DNA of 64,000 nucleotides from JANSYL01 sp965229695 (GTDB taxonomy: Bacteria > Pseudomonadota > Alphaproteobacteria > Rhodobacterales > Rhodobacteraceae): contig OZ245921.1 in NCBI GenBank assembly GCA_965229695.1, forward strand, positions 1,426,001-1,490,000, read 5' to 3'. The translations under genes and the position numbers were made by a program. Each line of letters starts with the position of its first letter. Position 1 is the first letter of the stretch. Shown one piece after another: positions 9,283 through 17,816 of the stretch. The notes beneath the pieces were generated by a model. That model ran no database searches and was not told the DNA's origin. It saw only the letters and a program-made list of their open reading frames with translations.

Positions 9283-10409
9283 GGCCAGCCAGTCAGATCG
9301 TCATCTTCACCAAGCTTCGGGGCCGGGCGGTCCAAGGCAACCTCGGCCTCCGAAAACCGATAGGGCGGGCGGACGCCGGGCACTCCGTCCAATTCGATCT
9401 GCATCCCACGGGCTTGCACCTGCGGATCGGCAAAGACCTCGGCCAGATCGTTGATCGGTCCGGCGGGCACGCCTTCGGCCTCACATGCTGCCAACAGATC
9501 AGCCTTAGAGCGTTGTAGCGTGGCCTCGGTCAGGCGGCGGGTCATGTCATCGCGATTTTTGATCCGGTCGGCATTGGTTCGGAACTCTGGCGCTTCGGCC
9601 ATCTCACTCAAACCAAGCAGATGGCAGAGCCGTTGGTACTGGGGATCGTTGCCCGTAGCGATAATGATCCAGCCATCGGCGCAGTCGAAGACCTGATAGG
9701 GGGTGAGGTTCTGATGGGCATTCCCAATCCGCTCGGGCGCATCACCGGTGGTCAGATAATTCATCGCCTGGTTCGCCATAAAGGCAGTGGCGACATCCAA
9801 AAGACCCATATCGATATGCTGCCCTTGGCCCGTCTGATCCCGCAATCGCAGGGCTGCCAGGATCGCATTGACCGCATAAAGCCCGGTCAGCACATCGGTC
9901 ACGGCGATGCCCACCTTTTGCGGCTGCCCCTCGGGCGCGCCGGTGACGGACATCACGCCGCTCATGCCTTGGATGATGTAATCATAACCCGCGCGATGGG
10001 CGTAGGGGCCGGTTTGGCCAAAGCCGGTGATCGAACAATAGATCAGCCCAGGATTGACGGCTTTCAGGCTGTCATAATCCAAGCCGAATTTGGCCAACCC
10101 ACCCAGCTTGAAGTTTTCGATCAGAACATCCGCGCCTTTGGCAAGCTCAAGCACACGCGCCCGGCCAGCCTTGGTCCGAAAATCGGCGGTGACGGATTTC
10201 TTGCCCCGGTTGCAGCTATGGAAATAGGCGGCTGAGGTATCATCATCCCGCGTGACAAAGGGTGGCCCCCAACGGCGGGTGTCATCACCCTGGGGCGCTT
10301 CGACCTTGATGACGTCGGCGCCAAGATCCGCCAAGTTTTGACCGGCCCAAGGGCCGGCCAAGATACGAGCAAGTTCGAGAACCCGAAGGCCCCTGAGCGG
10401 CGCGGTCAT
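9279..10409 (-). CDS. CaiB/BaiF (family III) CoA-transferase
   Basis: A 376-residue family III CoA-transferase: GLRVLELARILAGPWAGQ at the N-terminus, DVIKVEAPQGDDTRRWGPP, the catalytic-Asp region MGLLDVATAFMANQAM, and NLTPYQVFDCADGWI. These enzymes move CoA between small carboxylic acids, often in degradation of carnitine, formate/oxalate, or racemisation of branched acyl-CoAs; the substrate is not predictable. Its ATG overlaps the stop of the upstream DsbA-like gene (ATGA), which is an odd functional pairing but implies co-translation. Confidence 0.9.
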   Translation of the reverse strand: MTAPLRGLRVLELARILAGPWAGQNLADLGADVIKVEAPQGDDTRRWGPPFVTRDDDTSAAYFHSCNRGKKSVTADFRTKAGRARVLELAKGADVLIENFKLGGLAKFGLDYDSLKAVNPGLIYCSITGFGQTGPYAHRAGYDYIIQGMSGVMSVTGAPEGQPQKVGIAVTDVLTGLYAVNAILAALRLRDQTGQGQHIDMGLLDVATAFMANQAMNYLTTGDAPERIGNAHQNLTPYQVFDCADGWIIIATGNDPQYQRLCHLLGLSEMAEAPEFRTNADRIKNRDDMTRRLTEATLQRSKADLLAACEAEGVPAGPINDLAEVFADPQVQARGMQIELDGVPGVRPPYRFSEAEVALDRPAPKLGEDDDLTGWP

Positions 10410-11089
10410 TCCGCTGCTGCGATCCGTTCGTCCAAGATCGCAGCGAAATCATCGTAGCTCATGTTCGAATACATCTCGCCATCGATCACGAAGGACGGGG
10501 TGCCGCGCACATCGTGGACCTGGGTGTTGGCCTCATAAGTATCCAGCATCGCCTGGGCCATATTCGCATCGGTCAGGCAGGTATCGAGCTGTTCGTTGCT
10601 CATGCCCGCCGTCCGCCCGATCCGGCGCAGGTTTTCGGCGATTTGCCCCGGCGCGCCCTGGGTCCAGTTCGGTTGCTCGGCATAGATGATATCAACGACG
10701 CCAAAATACCGGTCGGGCCCAGCGCAGCGCGCGACCATCCCAGCCCAAAGCCCGTAGCGATCAAAATAGACCTCGCGGCTGATGAAACGAACCTGGCCGG
10801 TATCGATGTAGTTGGCTTTCAACTGGGGAAGCACGACCTCGTGGAACCGGCGGCAATGCGGGCAGGTGAAAGAGGCGTATTCGATCACCTCAACCGGGGC
10901 ATCATCAGAGCCGATCACCATCTCGACCACCTCGACCGCGCTGCCGTCGGCGCTGGCCTCGGCGGTTTGGGCGTGGGCCGCGCCCACCGGCACGAGCGGC
11001 AGGGTTTCGGGACGGGGGCGCAACATCATTGCGCCGCCCAATGCGACGAAACCTGCGCCTGCGCCCATCATCAGGGTCCTGCGATCCAT
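10406..11089 (-). CDS. DsbA-family periplasmic thiol:disulfide oxidoreductase
   Basis: A 227-residue thioredoxin-fold protein with a twin-Arg-like N-terminus (MDRRTLMMGAGAGFVALGG), a signal/anchor segment, and the active site FTCPHCRRFHE. The cis-proline loop appears as VRGTPSFVIDGEM. It acts in the periplasm as a disulfide oxidase or isomerase. The ATG at 11089 is preferred over an in-frame TTG at 11104 because GGAGAG lies five bases before it. It sits between the DUF721 gene and the CoA-transferase in a minus-strand operon. Confidence 0.9.
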   Translation of the reverse strand: MDRRTLMMGAGAGFVALGGAMMLRPRPETLPLVPVGAAHAQTAEASADGSAVEVVEMVIGSDDAPVEVIEYASFTCPHCRRFHEVVLPQLKANYIDTGQVRFISREVYFDRYGLWAGMVARCAGPDRYFGVVDIIYAEQPNWTQGAPGQIAENLRRIGRTAGMSNEQLDTCLTDANMAQAMLDTYEANTQVHDVRGTPSFVIDGEMYSNMSYDDFAAILDERIAAAE

Positions 11090-11106
11090 GGGTACTCTCC
11101 TCAAGT

Positions 11107-11616
11107 CTAGCGTTTGGTTGAAACGTTGCGGGCCAGTTTTGTCAGCGCATCGCGCAGCCCCGCGTCTTCGATATGGTCGACACCGGCCATCGCGCGGGCC
11201 AGTTTGGCCGGATCAGGCGCGCGCGGGGTGGTGGGTTTAGGGGTGAAGGCCACCTGGCCATCGGCAAAGCCCATGGGCGCGGTCTGGGTGATATGCACAC
11301 GGCTGACCGCGCGATAGCCGTAACAGGCGTTCACCTTTTCTACGATCTGGTCCTTTTGCATATCGAGAACCGGGGCGTTCCCGCCCGTGGTCAACAGCAC
11401 CAGCGTGCCGCCAAACCCGCGCCCATGGCTGATCTTCACCGGCAGCGCGATCTTGGCCACATCAGGCCCAACAATCTCGGCCCAATGGGTCAAAAGCTTC
11501 GCGTCAGCAAAGCCACGTTTTTCCGCGGGCCCTTTCAAATCCGATGCCAAAAGCGCCCCCGCAGGTTCGAACCCGCGTTTGCGGCGCTTGGGCGCATCTG
11601 AATTGAGTCGGGCCAT
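11107..11616 (-). CDS. DUF721 (DciA-like) protein
   Basis: A protein of about 169 residues with the DUF721 core (LLTHWAEIVGPDVAKIALPVKIS, LVLLTTGGNAPVLDMQKDQIV read in pieces across the middle). DUF721 includes DciA, the ancestral loader of the replicative helicase in bacteria that lack DnaC/DnaI. A basic N-terminal tail (RRKRGF) is visible. The ATG at 11616 with an AAGG upstream is chosen over the TTG at 11643. It diverges from mutY and leads into the DsbA-like gene 17 bases downstream. Confidence 0.8.
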   Translation of the reverse strand: MARLNSDAPKRRKRGFEPAGALLASDLKGPAEKRGFADAKLLTHWAEIVGPDVAKIALPVKISHGRGFGGTLVLLTTGGNAPVLDMQKDQIVEKVNACYGYRAVSRVHITQTAPMGFADGQVAFTPKPTTPRAPDPAKLARAMAGVDHIEDAGLRDALTKLARNVSTKR

Positions 11617-11699
11617 GGCTTGCCTTTCTGTGATCGGGGCCAACTTATGCGGTCACGGGGTGCTAACCAATAACATCTGCGTGGGGAGCGGCGGAAAAC

Positions 11700-12761
11700 G
11701 TGCCAGAAATCAAAATCAGCGGCGATCTTTTGGCCTGGTACGATGAGCACGCGCGCGATTTGCCCTGGCGCGTCGGCCCGGCGGCTTTGGCACGGGGCGA
11801 GCGGCCCGATCCCTACCGTGTTTGGATGTCCGAGATCATGCTGCAACAAACGACGGTTGCGGCGGTAAAGGATTACTTCCGCAAGTTTACCGAGCGTTGG
11901 CCGACGGTCACTGATCTGGCTGCGGCTGAGGATGCTGATGTCATGGCAGCCTGGGCCGGGCTTGGCTATTACGCGCGGGCGCGGAACCTTCTGAAATGCG
12001 CCCGCTTGGTGGCCGGGGCGTATGGCGGTCGCTTCCCCGATGAAGAGGCGACGCTGCTGACATTGCCAGGGGTCGGCCCTTACACGGCGGCGGCCGTCGC
12101 CGCGATTGCCTTTGATCGGCCAGCGGTGGTGATGGACGGCAATGTCGAACGGGTCATGGCGCGGCTCTTTGCCGTGGAAACGCCGCTGCCAACCGCAAAG
12201 CCAGAGCTAAAAGCGCTCGCCGCCCAAGAAACGCCCAACGGGCGGCCTGGCTGCTATGCTCAGGCCGTGATGGATTTGGGCGCGACGATCTGCACGCCAA
12301 CCTCACCCGCTTGTGGGATTTGCCCGCTCATGGCCGATTGTGCCGCGCGGACCAAAGGCATCGCCGCCGACCTGCCGCGCAAACTGCCGAAAAAGCCCAA
12401 ACCCACCCGGTTCGGCATCGCCTATCTGGTGCAGCGCCGTGATGGAGCGTGGCTGTTGGAAACACGCCCCGAGAAAGGGTTGCTGGGTGGGATGCTGGGT
12501 TGGCCCGGCAGCGACTGGGTTGAGGGTGCGGTCGGCGACGCCCCACCGCTGACCGCCGATTGGGTCGATCCAGGGCTGGAGGTGCGCCACACCTTCACCC
12601 ATTTCCACCTGCGCCTGGCGCTGCGATTGACCGTGGTGGAGGCGGATGCGCAACCCGAACGCGGCTGTTTCATCCCACGCGCCGATTTTCACCCCGCTGA
12701 CCTGCCCACGGTGATGCGAAAAGCCTTTGACCTTGCGCAAGGCGCCTGGCCCAAGGATTGA
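11700..12761 (+). CDS. mutY: A/G-specific adenine glycosylase
   Basis: A 353-residue MutY, which removes adenine mispaired with 8-oxoguanine. Visible are the HhH-GPD N-terminus (VWMSEIMLQQTTVAAV), the helix-hairpin-helix LPGVGPYTAAAVAA with the catalytic Asp in VVMDGNVERV, the iron-sulfur cluster motif C-x6-C-x2-C-x5-C in CTPTSPACGICPLMADC, and a C-terminal NUDIX-like 8-oxoG recognition domain. The start is GTG at 11700. It diverges from the DUF721 gene 83 bases away. Confidence 0.95.
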   Translation: MPEIKISGDLLAWYDEHARDLPWRVGPAALARGERPDPYRVWMSEIMLQQTTVAAVKDYFRKFTERWPTVTDLAAAEDADVMAAWAGLGYYARARNLLKCARLVAGAYGGRFPDEEATLLTLPGVGPYTAAAVAAIAFDRPAVVMDGNVERVMARLFAVETPLPTAKPELKALAAQETPNGRPGCYAQAVMDLGATICTPTSPACGICPLMADCAARTKGIAADLPRKLPKKPKPTRFGIAYLVQRRDGAWLLETRPEKGLLGGMLGWPGSDWVEGAVGDAPPLTADWVDPGLEVRHTFTHFHLRLALRLTVVEADAQPERGCFIPRADFHPADLPTVMRKAFDLAQGAWPKD

Positions 12762-12814
12762 CGCGCACCGCGTTTCGTTTGACCCTTGCATCAACAAGGG
12801 AATGGAGACCGCCC

Positions 12815-13948
12815 ATGATCCCCGCCAGCCAAGTTGCCCGATTGCAAAGCGCCCTGCCCTTTTGGCTGTCGCTGCTATTGATCCCGCTGATCGTGTTTGT
12901 GGCGGGGCAAGGCGGCTGGTGGCTGCTGCTGATGCCGCTATCGACCTGGTGGCTGTTCACCATGCTAGACGCGGCGACCGGGCTGAACCTGGAAAACGCT
13001 GATCTCGAAACCCAGGACAGCCAGCTTTATTGGTATCGGCTGCTGACGCTGATCTGGTTCCCGCTGCAATTCGCGGTGATCTTGGGGCTGATCTATTATG
13101 CCACCCGCGCCGATCATCTGAGCGGGGTCGAAAAATGGGGGCTGTTTTTTGGGGTTGGCGTGATCTCGGGCACGATCGGCATCAACTATGCGCATGAGTT
13201 GATGCATCAGAAATCCAAGCTGGAACGCTGGCTGGCCGACCTGCTTTTGGCCAGCGTGCTGTACTCCCATTTCCGGTCGGAACACCTGTTGGTGCATCAC
13301 CGCTATGTCGGCACCAATCGCGACCCGGTGACCGCGCGCTATAACGAAGGCTTTCACCGGTTTTTCCCGCGCGTTTTGCGGCAGTCTTACCTATCGGCGA
13401 TTGATGCCGAGGCGATGATGCTGTCGCGTAAGGGCAAAGGGTGGACCGACCCGAGCAACCCGTTCTGGCGCTATTGGCTGCTACAGGGGGCGATGCTGAT
13501 TTTGGCACTGCTACTGGGTGGATGGCAGGGTTTGCTGCTGTTTCTGGTGCAAGCCTTCACGGCGATCTGGCAGTTGGAGTTGACCAACTACATTGAGCAT
13601 TACGGGCTGACCCGTCGGCATCTGGGCGAGGGGAAATACGAACATGTTCTGCCGCGCCATTCTTGGAACGCAGCGCATAAAGCCTCGAACTGGTTGCTGA
13701 TCAATCTGCAACGCCATTCGGATCATCACTACAAACCCGACCGGCGCTTTCCGCTGTTGCAGAACTATACGGCGACCGACGCGCCGCAGCTGCCTTATGG
13801 TTACCCGGTGATGACCGCCGCCGCGATGATCCCGCCGCTTTGGAAACGGGTGATGAACCCAAGGGTGAAGGCCTGGCGGCGCCAGCACTACCCCGATATC
13901 GAGGATTGGCACCCCTATAACAAAGCGCTGCACCCCGCCCCGCGATAG
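12815..13948 (+). CDS. alkB: AlkB-type membrane alkane 1-monooxygenase
   Basis: A protein of about 377 residues with several membrane segments (for example WLSLLLIPLIVFVAG and the pair before residue 110) and the three histidine boxes of diiron membrane hydroxylases: HELMH near residue 128, HLLVHH near 156 and HSDHH near 304, plus the AlkB-specific NYIEHYGL. It hydroxylates terminal carbons of alkanes or similar chains, needing rubredoxin and its reductase, which are not nearby. The ATG at 12815 has a purine-rich GGAATGGAGA upstream and is preferred over the TTG at 12758. Confidence 0.91.
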   Translation: MIPASQVARLQSALPFWLSLLLIPLIVFVAGQGGWWLLLMPLSTWWLFTMLDAATGLNLENADLETQDSQLYWYRLLTLIWFPLQFAVILGLIYYATRADHLSGVEKWGLFFGVGVISGTIGINYAHELMHQKSKLERWLADLLLASVLYSHFRSEHLLVHHRYVGTNRDPVTARYNEGFHRFFPRVLRQSYLSAIDAEAMMLSRKGKGWTDPSNPFWRYWLLQGAMLILALLLGGWQGLLLFLVQAFTAIWQLELTNYIEHYGLTRRHLGEGKYEHVLPRHSWNAAHKASNWLLINLQRHSDHHYKPDRRFPLLQNYTATDAPQLPYGYPVMTAAAMIPPLWKRVMNPRVKAWRRQHYPDIEDWHPYNKALHPAPR

Positions 13949-13967
13949 CGCGCGGATATGGCCCGGC

Positions 13968-15782
13968 CTAGCGGTCGAGATTGCGCCGATGCACCGCCGC
14001 GATGTCAGCCAGAAGCGGGCGGGGGTTTCCGGCCCGGTCAATCACGCCTTTGCGGGGGAAATAGCCGCGATCCACATCGCTCAGCGTGTCACAAAAGACG
14101 CGCGTGTTGGACAATCCGCTGACCGTTTCCATCACCTCGACCACCCGCGCCCGGCCGTCACTTTCCTGGTTTTCCGCCGGGTTTTCACCGGCCAGGCGCA
14201 GATGGACCGACGCTTTGATCCCCAATTCCGCCGCCAGTTCGTCGATCGCCGCGAGTGTCGCGCCCGGCGGCTCGGCCTGACCAAGGCGGAAGACTGCGCC
14301 CGTGACGCCATGATCCCGCAGCCGAGCGACATCTTGCAGGGCGGGGCGATCCTTCGGTGAAAAGCCGTGATTGATCACGTGGAAATAGGTCTGGCCGCCT
14401 TGCAGATCATCTTTGCTGCGCATGCGGGATAGGAGGATCGGCAGGCCGGTGGCCTGATGCAGGTGGGCCAAAGCCCCCCCAGCCGTCGCGATTTCAGACG
14501 CGTTCAACGTCAGTTCCCAATCGCGCAACAGGCCCGCCCGCGCCTGTACCGTTTCAAGCAGCCGCGCGTCTGGCACACCAAAGCTGAACAGCGTCAAACG
14601 GAACCCCAGATGCACCAAGGCCGCCAAACGGTCGGCCCGGTCTGGGTCGAGAAGATCACGGATCGGCACCCGCAGGTCGCGCACCCCCATCTCCAGCAGC
14701 GCGAGAAGCGGGTAATCATTGCGCACCAGTTTGCGGTCGAACTCATCCAAGCCGCCACTGGGCGGAACTTCGGTGATTTCCGCCCAGTTCTGGCGCAGAT
14801 CGAAACCGATCAGAGGGCTAGGATTGGATTTCGGGTGTGGGGCCAGCGCAACCGGGGCAACAGCTTTGACATCATCGGCGGCGGCGGCCTCGGCCCCGTC
14901 GGTGCGGATCATCTGCACGGTGTGGCCATGTTCATAAAGCGTGACCAGGAAATAGCCGAGCTTGGCCTTGTCATCGCGCCCAAACTCGCTGTCTTCGGGT
15001 GGCGGTTGGCGCAGCATCTCGCTGTAATCTTGGCGCACGAAACTGGTCGCAGGCGACAGGTAGTAATCGGTGTCGCAATAGCGGTTGTACCAGAAATTAT
15101 GGGCATGTCCGGCAAAGACGGCCTCGACCTTATGGCGCGCCAACCGATCCAACAGCCAAGCGCGACCGGGGGGGTTGGTGTTGTCGTAATGGGCATCCTC
15201 ATCGGGCCGCATCAAATAGGGCGGATGGTGCAGGAACAGCATCACCCTTTGCCCAGCGGCTTGTTCTAATTCGCGGTCCAGCCAGGCGGCTTGTTCGGCC
15301 TCATCCGGCAAGCCGGAGTTGATCAGCTGCGCATTGATCAGAAGAAAGCGCAGGCCATGGGCGGAAAAGGCCTGATATTGCGCGCCGAATTCCGCGGCCC
15401 AGGCCGCAATGCTTGCCGCTGTGGTTGGGTGGGCCGGGGCCCCGTCAATTGGGGTGTCGCCGATATCGTGATTGCCGGGCAGAACATGGATCGGCACCTT
15501 CAGCTCATCCACGATCCGGCGATAGGCGTCAGCCGCCTCGGCATAGGCCGCGCCACTTTCTGGGACAGGGTGCACCAGATCACCCAGATGGATGACAAAT
15601 TCGATCGGCAGCGTGTTGAGCTGGCGGATCGCATAGCGAAACCGGCGGTTGGCCCGCCGGTTCACCGGGAACGGAGAGTTGCACCGGTCGTCGCTTGGGT
15701 TGACGTGGCTGTCTGAGACCACAGCAAATTGGGTGAGCACCCTGCCGAGCGTAGGAGAGGAGTCGGTCGGCAGGGTGCTCAT
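13968..15782 (-). CDS. Two-domain calcineurin-like metallophosphoesterase
   Basis: A 604-residue protein. The first about 300 residues form a calcineurin-type metallophosphoesterase with VVSDSHVN, IHLGDLVHP, LPGNHDIGD, LFLHHPPY and FAGHAHNFWYN, providing all dimetal ligands. The remaining about 270 residues form a separate domain with TIM-barrel-like strand spacing (LLALLEMGVRDLRVP, LTLFSFGVPDARL, GLPILLSRMRS) that I do not recognise. No signal peptide is seen. It starts two bases after tctA stops and is the last gene of the ROK-tctB-tctA unit, so it probably processes what the transporter brings in or a derivative, perhaps a phospho(di)ester. Confidence 0.85.
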   Translation of the reverse strand: MSTLPTDSSPTLGRVLTQFAVVSDSHVNPSDDRCNSPFPVNRRANRRFRYAIRQLNTLPIEFVIHLGDLVHPVPESGAAYAEAADAYRRIVDELKVPIHVLPGNHDIGDTPIDGAPAHPTTAASIAAWAAEFGAQYQAFSAHGLRFLLINAQLINSGLPDEAEQAAWLDRELEQAAGQRVMLFLHHPPYLMRPDEDAHYDNTNPPGRAWLLDRLARHKVEAVFAGHAHNFWYNRYCDTDYYLSPATSFVRQDYSEMLRQPPPEDSEFGRDDKAKLGYFLVTLYEHGHTVQMIRTDGAEAAAADDVKAVAPVALAPHPKSNPSPLIGFDLRQNWAEITEVPPSGGLDEFDRKLVRNDYPLLALLEMGVRDLRVPIRDLLDPDRADRLAALVHLGFRLTLFSFGVPDARLLETVQARAGLLRDWELTLNASEIATAGGALAHLHQATGLPILLSRMRSKDDLQGGQTYFHVINHGFSPKDRPALQDVARLRDHGVTGAVFRLGQAEPPGATLAAIDELAAELGIKASVHLRLAGENPAENQESDGRARVVEVMETVSGLSNTRVFCDTLSDVDRGYFPRKGVIDRAGNPRPLLADIAAVHRRNLDR

Positions 15783-15784
15783 GC

Positions 15785-17293
15785 TCAGCCTCCTGTCGTC
15801 AGGACGCTGGCTTCGCCGGTCCGCGAGGCGCGGATGCGACTTCGGATCAGAACGAAGATCGACAAGGCCGTCAGAACCCAGAAGGCAATGCAGATCGTGT
15901 TCCTGAGGAAGATCGTCAAATCACCCTGCGATATCAGCAGCGATTGTCGGAAGTTATCCTCTAAGAGCGGGCCAAGAACGAAGGCGATCAGGAAGGGTGC
16001 CACTGGCACATCCAGCCGCAGCATCGCAAAGCCGACCAGTCCCATGCAGAGCATCACCAGAATGTCGAACAGGCTGTTGTTCACGGCATAGGCACCATAG
16101 ACGCAGAGCACGAAGACCACCGGGTAAAGGATCCGGTTTGGCACCTGGGCGATGCGGCTGAAGACCTTGATCGCGCCTTTGCCGACGATGAACAGGTAGA
16201 TCGAGCTGAGCATGATGCCCATGAACAGCGCATAGATCATCGGCAGGTTCTGTTCGAACATGATCGGACCGGGCCGCAACCCATGGATCATGAATGCGCC
16301 CAGGATCACAGCGGTGATCACATCCCCCGGCACACCAAGCGCCAGAAGCGGGATCATCGTGGCCCCGGCAACCCCGTTATTGCCAGCCTCGGCCGCGGCA
16401 ACCCCTTCGGGATTGCCCTTGCCAAAGCTGTTGGGGTCTTTGGAGTTGCGACGCGCTTCACTGTAAGACAGGAACGCCGCCGGTGCCCCACCGATGCCCG
16501 GAATGGCCCCCAGGATCACGCCAATGAAGCTGCCGCGGATCACGGTTTTCAGCGTCTTGCGGAACTCGGCAAACGTCGCCCCCAAGCCCAGGTTCCCACG
16601 CCGTGCCCCCGGCGGGCGCGGGCGACGGGTGGCCCGGTCGATGATTTCGGGCAGCGCGAACAGACCGATCAGAACCGGAATGAAGTTCAGACCCGACATA
16701 AGGGAAAAGTTGCCAAAGATGAACCGGTTGGTGCCATAGACCAGGTCCAGACCCACAGTGGCCAGGATCAAACCCAGACAGGCCGATAGGATACCCTTGG
16801 CCAGGCTTGGACCCGCAACACCGGCGATGATGGTCAGCGAGAACACGATCAGGGTGAAAAACTCTGGCGGGCCAAAGCGCAGGGCGAAGCTTGCCAGCAT
16901 CCCGGCAAACAGGATCAGCGCGATGTTCGAGATCATGTCAGCCGTGCAGGAGGCATAAAGCGCGATATCAAGCGCCTTTCGCGCCTCACCCTTTTGCGCC
17001 AGTGGATAGCCATCGAGGATCGTACAGGAGGCCGCGGGCGTGCCTGGTGTTTTGATCAGGATCGCCGTCAGCGAACCACCGTAAAGCCCGCCCTTATAGA
17101 CCCCAAGCAGCAGCAGGATGCCGGTGACAGGATCAAGCGAAAAGGTAAAGGGCAGGACAAGCGCCACACCCATCGGCGTGGTCATCCCCGGGATCGCGCC
17201 AATGACCGTGCCGATCAGCACGCCAACCCCGATGATCAGGACGTTCTGAACCGTAAAGAACAGCTCGAACGCATTTCCAAGATTTTCTAACAT
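15785..17293 (-). CDS. tctA: Tripartite tricarboxylate transporter large permease TctA
   Basis: A 502-residue TctA-family permease with about a dozen hydrophobic segments. The duplicated family motif is visible as GAIPGMTTPMGVALVLPF near residue 32 and GAIPGIGGAPAAFLSYSEARR in the second half. With TctB and the periplasmic TctC it forms a sodium- or proton-driven, binding-protein-dependent importer of organic anions. The ATG at 17293 follows a good purine-rich site; the frame upstream is not conserved. It lies in the ROK-tctB-tctA-phosphoesterase unit, opposite to the divergent tctC. Confidence 0.93.
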   Translation of the reverse strand: MLENLGNAFELFFTVQNVLIIGVGVLIGTVIGAIPGMTTPMGVALVLPFTFSLDPVTGILLLLGVYKGGLYGGSLTAILIKTPGTPAASCTILDGYPLAQKGEARKALDIALYASCTADMISNIALILFAGMLASFALRFGPPEFFTLIVFSLTIIAGVAGPSLAKGILSACLGLILATVGLDLVYGTNRFIFGNFSLMSGLNFIPVLIGLFALPEIIDRATRRPRPPGARRGNLGLGATFAEFRKTLKTVIRGSFIGVILGAIPGIGGAPAAFLSYSEARRNSKDPNSFGKGNPEGVAAAEAGNNGVAGATMIPLLALGVPGDVITAVILGAFMIHGLRPGPIMFEQNLPMIYALFMGIMLSSIYLFIVGKGAIKVFSRIAQVPNRILYPVVFVLCVYGAYAVNNSLFDILVMLCMGLVGFAMLRLDVPVAPFLIAFVLGPLLEDNFRQSLLISQGDLTIFLRNTICIAFWVLTALSIFVLIRSRIRASRTGEASVLTTGG

Positions 17294-17303
17294 GTTGCCC
17301 CCC

Positions 17304-17816
17304 TCAAAGCAGATTTTCGAAAATGCCCAGAGGCATGGGAATGCCAGCGACATGTAGGAAGAAGAGATAAAGGCCAATCGGGATGGCCAGGCTCAGCACC
17401 ACGATGATCACCCAGTGCCGTTCGCCAAAGAACAGCATCATGGCAGGCATCAGCACGATCGAGCTTGCGACAATGCCAAAGGTGGTCAGCGCGAAATAGA
17501 ACAAGAATAGGCTGGCCATCAGCACCAAGGCCCGCAGCGCTCCGGGCAGGGTATCAAGCTTATAGGCGGCGTCGGCCTCGGCATCCTCATCATCCGATCC
17601 GCCCGGCAGGCGCAGGAACGCTGCCTCGGCAATCAGAAACACCGCAACCACCATCACCGCGATGGCAATTTTTCGTGGCCAGAAATCAGGCGATAGCGCC
17701 TGAATTTGAACCGCCGCCGGTAAGTCGACACCCACAGGGATCAAGACAAAAAAGCCAAGCATCCCCAAAACCAGAAATCCGATCCCCGTCAGGAGATCCC
17801 TCCATCTTATCTGCAT
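17304..17816 (-). CDS. tctB: Tripartite tricarboxylate transporter small membrane protein TctB
   Basis: A 170-residue four-helix membrane protein. Hydrophobic segments include LTGIGFLVLGMLGFFVLIPV, IAIAVMVVAVFLIAEAAFL, LVLMASLFLFYFALTTFGIV and WVIIVVLSLAIPIGLYLFFL. A short acidic cytoplasmic loop lies after the second helix. Sequence conservation in TctB is low; size, topology and adjacency to tctA carry the call. The ATG at 17816 overlaps the last base of the ROK regulator stop, so regulator and transporter are coupled. Confidence 0.88.
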   Translation of the reverse strand: MQIRWRDLLTGIGFLVLGMLGFFVLIPVGVDLPAAVQIQALSPDFWPRKIAIAVMVVAVFLIAEAAFLRLPGGSDDEDAEADAAYKLDTLPGALRALVLMASLFLFYFALTTFGIVASSIVLMPAMMLFFGERHWVIIVVLSLAIPIGLYLFFLHVAGIPMPLGIFENLL

